Positions 58,382 through 64,000 of a stretch of DNA of 64,000 bases are shown piece after piece. Where the stretch lies: contig NZ_PIQH01000006.1 in the NCBI RefSeq assembly GCF_003987475.1, forward strand, positions 1 to 64,000. Reading direction: 5' to 3'. The notes beneath the pieces were generated by a model, which worked only from the letters and a program-made list of their open reading frames with translations, ran no database searches and was not told where the DNA came from. Both the position numbers and the translations under genes were made by a program. Each line of letters begins with the position of its first letter. Position 1 is the stretch's first letter. The DNA is from Idiomarina tyrosinivorans. GTDB lineage: Bacteria > Pseudomonadota > Gammaproteobacteria > Enterobacterales > Alteromonadaceae.

Positions 58382-58408
58382 TTGACAGATAAATAAATTT
58401 TGCACAAT
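58382..58408 (+). promoter_or_regulatory. Possible promoter of the GGDEF-EAL gene
   Basis: A perfect TTGACA (58382-58387) is followed by CACAAT (58403-58408) with a short 15-bp spacer, about 65 bp before the ATG. The -10 placement is uncertain. Confidence 0.35.
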
Positions 58409-58471
58409 GCTTGATTTCATCAAGGGTATGGCTGACTATCAAAACTCGGTAGAGAAATCATATGGAACGGC

Positions 58472-60625
58472 ATGGCGGCAAAGCGGTTGTCAAATAAGCA
58501 TTTTTGGGCATTATTACTGTTGGGGATCGTTCTCATTTCCGCATCAGTCACTGTTGCTGAAAGTCAACACCAAGCCGCTGTGTCAGAAGCTAAACAGTCT
58601 GCGCTTCAGAATCTCAGCACTCGGCGGGCGAAAATTGAAGGCATCATTAATGCGGCGTTGGTGGTGGTACAGGCCCTCCAAGCTGAAATAAGCCTCACTC
58701 CTGAACTTAGTCAGCGGCGATTTGCACGATTGGCGAAGGAATTAATTAAACCCAACTTGCCGATACGACATATAGCGCTTGCACCCGATTTAGTGGTGCA
58801 ATACATTTTTCCGCTTACGGGCAACGAAGATGCGCTCGGTTTTGACTATCGCACCTCCGCTTCGCAGTTTGCCACGGTATCTCGCGCCATTGCGATAAAA
58901 GATATTGTAATGGCTGGACCGTTAGATCTCGTCCAAGGTGGACGGGCGTTAATTGTTCGGGCGCCAATCTTTAGTCCAGACGAGAAGTTGTGGGGGGTGA
59001 TTGCCGAAGTCATCGATATCAACCGATTGCTCGAACTCGCCGACATCAATGATGTGCACCAATGGTCAATTCGTGGTACCGACGGCGAAGGTTTAATTGG
59101 TAAAGTGTTTTATGGAAACGCTGATATTTGGAGTAAAGACTCCGTTCGCGTTGATGTTACCGTTCCAGGCGGCTCTTGGGTTCTTGCTCATGCTCCTGAG
59201 GGGAGTCAGCAATGGGCGAAACGGGGAGTTAGTTATTGGGCCATTATTAGTGCCGGGTTATTCTTAACAACCATTATCCTTAGTATCCTTTTCTCGCTCT
59301 TTCGGGCTCATCAAAAAATTCGAGATGCGTTGCAAACGATCAGTTACCAAGCGCATTACGACTCGATTACCGGGCTACCAAACCGACAACGCTTTGTTGA
59401 TACCTTACACCGACTAATTGCTCGGGCAGATGTACATACCGACCAATTTGTCGTGATGTTTATCGACTTGGATCACTTTAAAGACGTTAACGATAGCTTG
59501 GGTCATCACATTGGAGACCAACTCATCCAAAGTGTTGCTGAGCGCTTGAGCCGACTCATTCGTGCCGATGACATTGTCGCTCGGTTAGGCGGCGATGAGT
59601 TTGTCATTGTCTGTCGTGAGGTTGACAATGTTGGCGCACAACGCCGCGCTGAGCACGTTCTTCAAGCACTGCAAAACCCTTTTAGTTTTCATCAGCAGCA
59701 AGTGTACGTGTCAGCAAGTATTGGTATTGCCGACTTCCCGCGAGACGGGAGTACTGTTGACGAGCTCCTTAAGCATGCTGATTTGGCGATGTACTCTGCT
59801 AAATCGGCCGGTCGAGGCACCTTTTCGTTTTTCAACCAACAACTACGCGAAGACGCGGAACGCCATATTCAATTGCACAGCGAAATGAAACTCGGACTTG
59901 ATCTGCAGCAGTTTCATTTGGTTTACCAACCGATCATCCACCCGAAAACGGGCACCGTCTCTAAATGCGAAGCGCTGTTGCGTTGGCAACATCCTGAGAG
60001 AGGACTCATTTCCCCAGCAACGTTTATCCCAGTGGCTGAGCGCACGGGGTTAATCAACCGTATAGGTGACTGGGTGCTTGAGCAGGTTTGTGAAGACTTA
60101 ACAACTCTTGCCGACGATCGTTTAGTTATTTCGATAAACCGCTCTGAGCGCGAATTTACACATCAAAAGGACGGTAACCATTGGCTGAGCATTTTATTGA
60201 GGCACAGCATTGCACCTAAGCGTATTGTTTTTGAGATTACAGAATCGTTGTTCATGACCGACAAAGACAAGCAAAAAAGCTTGATCCTCTCAATGCGCGA
60301 AGCAGGCATCCGTTTTGCGATTGACGATTTTGGCACTGGTTATTCGAGCCTAAATTACTTACAACATTACCCAGTGGATTTTCTTAAAGTCGATCGTAGC
60401 TTCCTTGAACAAATTCCCGAAAACACACAGCAAACAGCACTGATCGATGCTATGTTACGAGTAGCTCATGCCTTAGGCATTGAAACCGTTGCCGAAGGCG
60501 TTGAACGCAAGGAGCAGTATCAACGTTTGGTTGAACTTGGGGCTGATTACGTGCAAGGATTTTACCTTGCCAAGCCAATGCGGCTTGCTGCACTTACTGA
60601 GTTCCTGCGCAGCCATCGCGAATAG
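58472..60625 (+). CDS. Membrane GGDEF-EAL protein (cyclic-di-GMP turnover)
   Basis: This 717-aa protein has two membrane helices (about 10-30 and 257-280) flanking a periplasmic sensor that looks CHASE-like (LAPDLVVQYIFPLTGNEDALG). The GGDEF domain has an intact GGDEF at 373-377 and FIDLDHFKDVNDSLGH before it. The EAL domain has EAL at 500-502, with FEITESLF, DDFGTGYSSL and ETVAEGVE metal and catalytic motifs. Both cyclase and phosphodiesterase motifs appear intact, so net activity cannot be predicted. It converges on rnpB with only a few bases between. Confidence 0.93.
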   Translation: MAAKRLSNKHFWALLLLGIVLISASVTVAESQHQAAVSEAKQSALQNLSTRRAKIEGIINAALVVVQALQAEISLTPELSQRRFARLAKELIKPNLPIRHIALAPDLVVQYIFPLTGNEDALGFDYRTSASQFATVSRAIAIKDIVMAGPLDLVQGGRALIVRAPIFSPDEKLWGVIAEVIDINRLLELADINDVHQWSIRGTDGEGLIGKVFYGNADIWSKDSVRVDVTVPGGSWVLAHAPEGSQQWAKRGVSYWAIISAGLFLTTIILSILFSLFRAHQKIRDALQTISYQAHYDSITGLPNRQRFVDTLHRLIARADVHTDQFVVMFIDLDHFKDVNDSLGHHIGDQLIQSVAERLSRLIRADDIVARLGGDEFVIVCREVDNVGAQRRAEHVLQALQNPFSFHQQQVYVSASIGIADFPRDGSTVDELLKHADLAMYSAKSAGRGTFSFFNQQLREDAERHIQLHSEMKLGLDLQQFHLVYQPIIHPKTGTVSKCEALLRWQHPERGLISPATFIPVAERTGLINRIGDWVLEQVCEDLTTLADDRLVISINRSEREFTHQKDGNHWLSILLRHSIAPKRIVFEITESLFMTDKDKQKSLILSMREAGIRFAIDDFGTGYSSLNYLQHYPVDFLKVDRSFLEQIPENTQQTALIDAMLRVAHALGIETVAEGVERKEQYQRLVELGADYVQGFYLAKPMRLAALTEFLRSHRE

Positions 60626-60626
60626 A

Positions 60627-60983
<357 letters not shown>

Positions 60984-60989
60984 GCGCGC

Positions 60990-61018
60990 ATTCTACGCTA
61001 TTGCTGCTCAATTGCCCA
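60990..61018 (-). promoter_or_regulatory. rnpB promoter inside the rsmI 3' end
   Basis: On the minus strand TGGGCA (61013-61018) and TAGAAT (60990-60995) are 17 bp apart, 7 bp before the P1-defined 5' end of the RNA. The -35 lies within the last codons of rsmI. Confidence 0.65.
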
Positions 61019-61840
61019 TTGGTAGAGGGTATTTTTTCGAGCGCCATGTATTTTAGCGGTCAGCGCTGCCGCCTTTTTTAGCGGCAACTCTTCACGCAGC
61101 ACGTTCAGCGTGGCGATGACCTCTGCGCTGGGCGCGTCGTCATCTGACTTATTGGGGCACCCAGCAACCAATAGCACTATTTCTCCACGTTGTTGATTAC
61201 TGTCCGCGTTCACTTGCGCTATTACTTCTGCAATCGAGCCAGTGAGATAAGTCTCAAACTGTTTGGTTAATTCACGCCCCATGACCATCTGTCGCTCATT
61301 ACCAAACTCTGCTGCCAAGTCTTCTAAGCTAGCAACAATACGGTGAGGGCTTTCATAAAAAATCATTGTTCGGGGTTCGTTTAATAGGCTCTGTAAGGTC
61401 TTTCTTCGTTGTCCAGACTTTGCAGGCAAAAAGCCCTCGAAACAAAACCGGTCGGTTGCTAACCCACTCGCTGATAACGCCACTGTTAGCGCACAAGCGC
61501 CCGGCAATGCCGTTACGTTGAATCCTTTTGCGCGACATTCACGCACAACGATAAATCCAGGATCACTGATCAGAGGGGTTCCAGCATCACTGATCAACGC
61601 GATGTTGTGGCCTTGCTGCAACTGTTCCAATACCCACGCCACCTTTTGTTGCTCGTTGTGCTCGTGAATGGAAACCAATTTCCGTTCAATGCCTAAGTGC
61701 CGCAACAACGTCTGGCTGTGGCGTGTATCCTCTGCGGCTATCAGGTCAACCGATGCTAATACCTGCTTGGCACGCTCGGTGATATCATCAATATTTCCAA
61801 TTGGAGTAGGAACCAGATAGAGGATTCCAGCGTCTGACAT
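60998..61840 (-). CDS. rsmI: 16S rRNA 2'-O-ribose C1402 methyltransferase RsmI
   Basis: This enzyme adds the 2'-O-methyl group to C1402, the same nucleotide modified by RsmH. The 280-aa protein has YLVPTPIGNIDDITERA at the start, AAEDTRHSQTLLRHLGI, LISDAGTPLISDPGF (SAM-binding tetrapyrrole-methylase-like fold), GACALTVALSASGL and RELTKQFET. ATG 61840 is chosen; the frame extends a further 52 codons into the region upstream of lpoA without family similarity. rnpB follows 14 bp later. Confidence 0.96.
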   Translation of the reverse strand: MSDAGILYLVPTPIGNIDDITERAKQVLASVDLIAAEDTRHSQTLLRHLGIERKLVSIHEHNEQQKVAWVLEQLQQGHNIALISDAGTPLISDPGFIVVRECRAKGFNVTALPGACALTVALSASGLATDRFCFEGFLPAKSGQRRKTLQSLLNEPRTMIFYESPHRIVASLEDLAAEFGNERQMVMGRELTKQFETYLTGSIAEVIAQVNADSNQQRGEIVLLVAGCPNKSDDDAPSAEVIATLNVLREELPLKKAAALTAKIHGARKNTLYQWAIEQQ

Positions 61841-61920
61841 AGCATTGCCTGTTTGTTTAACTGTCATTGGACGTTTATAGTAACACCCATTGGCTGCGAG
61901 ACTGGAACTTAAATTCGACC

Positions 61921-63789
61921 ATGCGTTTATCACATTCCCTTTTATTGTTGGCGAGCTCTGCGGTAATTGTTGCCTGTAGCCAGCAGCCCAGATCAATTGT
62001 CACGTCGACACCGCAAAACGTTCCGACGGTCACTGTTGCTGAGCAACCAAGCGACTATTCCAGTGATTACTGGTTGCAGCAAGCTCGTCAAGCCAGCACT
62101 TCACCACAGCAGTATCACGCCTTTGTTGAAGCTAGCTTAGCATTCGAGAGCGAAGGTTTATGGCAACAAGCAGCGGCAGTACTGTCACAGCTTAATCCTA
62201 ACGGTATGAGTCCGAGCGATGCCAGCCGCTACCACCTAGCCTATGCGCGTTGGGCCTATTCGCAAAGCGACTGGGATACGGTTGTGCAACAATTAGCGCC
62301 GCGCACGGAACAGTTCCTGACCAAACAAAGCCGAGCGGAAGTTCTGGCATTGCTGAGTTCTGCCAGTCTTAATCGTGGTGACTACTGGCGTTCACTCACC
62401 TGGCAAATTCAGGCGCAACGTTATCAAGATAACGATGCCGAGCAACAATTCATCACGCTTTGGCAAATAGCCCGTCAAGTCACCCGCAAGCAACTGCCCG
62501 AAATCGTACCCAACGACTACGATAGCGCGGGTTGGTGGCGGCTACTGGTCAACCTTCACCGTGCCATTGAACAGCCGCAACAGCGCGCAACGCTATTGCA
62601 ACAATGGTTGGATAGTTATAGCGACCACTTGGCGGCCAATTTTGTGAAACAACGTTTTGGCGATTGGCTCACTCCGACAGTACAACAACAGCAATGGGTT
62701 GCACTACTACCGTTAAGCGGACGGTACCAAAGCCAAGGAGAAATGATCCGCGACGGTATTGTTGCAGCACTTGCAGACCATCCGGACGTCGCCGAGCGGG
62801 TGGAAGTGCAATTCGTAGATACCCAGCAACAAGGTACCGAACAACAGCGCGAACTCATCCAATCGCTAGGACCACAACTCATTATTGGGCCGTTACTGAA
62901 AGAACAAATCGGACATTGGGTGCAACAGCCAGTGGTCGGCGTACCTCATCTTATGCTCAACGAGCTTGATGACTATCCAAGCGATAGCCCCGCGACACAA
63001 ACGCAGTGGTTCTATGCCTTGGACCCAGAAGATGAAGCAAACCAGGCGAGCACGTTACTGGCAACTCAGCAATTTGCCGACCCATTGGTTTTTGCTCCCA
63101 AAACTGGGTTTGGCGAACGCCTAGTCACCGCCTTTCAAAACACTCGCTTGGAATTCGGCGATGACGCCGCAGAGACAGCATATTACCAATCGACAGAGGA
63201 CATGAAGCAACAAGTCCAAAAGCACCTAGGGATTAGTGCCAGTCAAGCACGCATCCAGCAAGTAAAAATTGCCGCCGGTGAAGAGGAAATTTTTAATCAG
63301 CCACGAAGCCGTGCTGATATTGGTTCAATTTACACGCCTGCTTCGGTCGAGCAAACACGCTTGTTAAAGCCCTTTATTGATGTCAACGTAAGTCCGTTTA
63401 TGACACCGATTCCCGTGTTCGCCTCGTCGGCTAGCCATGACTCGGCCATTAACCGGCTCAGCGAAAACGATTTACGCGGCGTGACTTTTACCGAAATTCC
63501 CGCGTTGCTCCCGAATTCGCATGGCTATGAGCAGTTGAAAACATTTATGCGCTTGCGTCCAAGCGTTGGAATAGCTTTAGCTCGTCTAACCGCAATGGGT
63601 TATGACGCAGTCTCTTTAGGGCGAAGACTACCATTAATGCAACAAGTGCCTGGCTACCACTATCAAGGGCTAACTGGGGAGCTCGCTATTGGCACTCAAA
63701 GGAATAGCCACGTAGTAGGCCGCACCCTCGCTTGGGGACAGTTCGGACAACATATGATTGAAACAGTAGACAACCCGAGTGCACAATAA
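61921..63789 (+). CDS. lpoA: Outer-membrane lipoprotein LpoA, PBP1A activator
   Basis: This lipoprotein reaches from the outer membrane through the wall to stimulate PBP1A. The 622-aa protein has a lipoprotein signal ending VIVAC (Cys19), an N-terminal TPR-like helical domain (about 40-245), and a C-terminal domain like a periplasmic-binding protein (VALLPLSGRYQSQGEMIRDG, then FVDTQQQG and LIIGPLLKEQIG). ATG 61921 begins the signal peptide; the upstream extension (61867) is not needed. It is divergent from rsmI and overlaps yraN by 11 bp. Confidence 0.95.
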   Translation: MRLSHSLLLLASSAVIVACSQQPRSIVTSTPQNVPTVTVAEQPSDYSSDYWLQQARQASTSPQQYHAFVEASLAFESEGLWQQAAAVLSQLNPNGMSPSDASRYHLAYARWAYSQSDWDTVVQQLAPRTEQFLTKQSRAEVLALLSSASLNRGDYWRSLTWQIQAQRYQDNDAEQQFITLWQIARQVTRKQLPEIVPNDYDSAGWWRLLVNLHRAIEQPQQRATLLQQWLDSYSDHLAANFVKQRFGDWLTPTVQQQQWVALLPLSGRYQSQGEMIRDGIVAALADHPDVAERVEVQFVDTQQQGTEQQRELIQSLGPQLIIGPLLKEQIGHWVQQPVVGVPHLMLNELDDYPSDSPATQTQWFYALDPEDEANQASTLLATQQFADPLVFAPKTGFGERLVTAFQNTRLEFGDDAAETAYYQSTEDMKQQVQKHLGISASQARIQQVKIAAGEEEIFNQPRSRADIGSIYTPASVEQTRLLKPFIDVNVSPFMTPIPVFASSASHDSAINRLSENDLRGVTFTEIPALLPNSHGYEQLKTFMRLRPSVGIALARLTAMGYDAVSLGRRLPLMQQVPGYHYQGLTGELAIGTQRNSHVVGRTLAWGQFGQHMIETVDNPSAQ

Positions 63790-64000
63790 AAAGCGGGGTA
63801 ACCTTGGCGAGCAACGAGCTTGCCAGTTGTTACAGAGTCAAGCTATTCGAATTGTTGAGCGCAATTTTCGCACCCCACGCGGAGAAATTGATATTATCGC
63901 TAGAGACGAAGACACCTGGGTTTTTATCGAAGTAAAATTTCGCCAAGATGCCGACTTTGCCGAAGTACTCAGCCAAATTAGTCACGCTCAGTTGGCTCGA
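63779..64000 (+). CDS. yraN: YraN family (UPF0102) protein, partial
   Basis: The first 74 codons are present and the gene runs off the window. The conserved GNLGEQRACQLLQSQ, NFRTPRGEIDIIARD and WVFIEVKFRQ motifs match the UPF0102 restriction-nuclease-like fold, with candidate active-site Glu, Asp and Glu-x-Lys residues. GTG 63779 is the only usable start, because an in-frame TAG lies at 63767; it overlaps the lpoA end. The function of the family is not firmly established. Confidence 0.9.
   Translation, partial: MHNKKRGNLGEQRACQLLQSQAIRIVERNFRTPRGEIDIIARDEDTWVFIEVKFRQDADFAEVLSQISHAQLAR

Overview
The window is chromosomal DNA from a gammaproteobacterium, most likely an Alteromonadales member close to Idiomarina/Pseudidiomarina. 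That placement is an inference from gene order and protein style, not from a search. Almost all of it is core genome. The order acnB, lpdA-aceF-aceE-pdhR, ampE-ampD, nadC-pilABCD, coaE-zapD-yacG, mutT-secA, lpxC, then the complete dcw cluster back to mraZ mirrors the 2-min region of E. coli. The right edge carries rnpB-rsmI-lpoA-yraN.

Layout. 0-2.8 kb: mdh and argR are divergent, and a DyP-type peroxidase converges on argR. 2.8-4.5 kb: a DUF885 lipoprotein. 4.5-5.36 kb: an 0.8-kb gene-free stretch filled by a palindromic foldback element. It has perfect 16-bp terminal inverted repeats, and its two hairpins share one architecture but differ by compensatory base changes. 5.36-7.95 kb: acnB. 8.1-21.1 kb: an accessory block lying between acnB and lpdA. 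It holds a small secreted protein, a LysR regulator divergent from an RND pump (adaptor plus permease), a convergent Cus-type heavy-metal pump (CusB/CusA-like) with a Cys-rich periplasmic protein, an M13 lipoprotein peptidase and a small membrane protein.

21.1-28 kb: the pyruvate dehydrogenase operon pdhR-aceE-aceF-lpdA, with a near-perfect PdhR operator before pdhR. 28-34.3 kb: ampDE (cell-wall recycling) divergent from nadC and a compact type IV pilus operon (pilin, PilB, PilC, prepilin peptidase). The pilin ribosome-binding site sits in a stem-loop. 34.3-40.5 kb: coaE-zapD-yacG, then convergent mutT-secA preceded by an M23 peptidase, and divergent dciA. 40.5-58.3 kb: lpxC and the full division and wall cluster, read leftwards from a MraZ-operated promoter (mraZ, rsmH, ftsL, ftsI, murE, murF, mraY, murD, ftsW, murG, murC, ddlB, ftsQ, ftsA, ftsZ), mostly with overlapping genes. 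58.4-60.6 kb: a membrane GGDEF-EAL protein. 60.6-64 kb: RNase P RNA, rsmI, lpoA and the start of yraN, which is cut by the window edge.

The most unusual content is the foldback element at 4585-5309. Secondary points are the pilin SD hairpin and non-canonical leader, the terminator-like hairpin in front of secA, and the two convergent RND modules.
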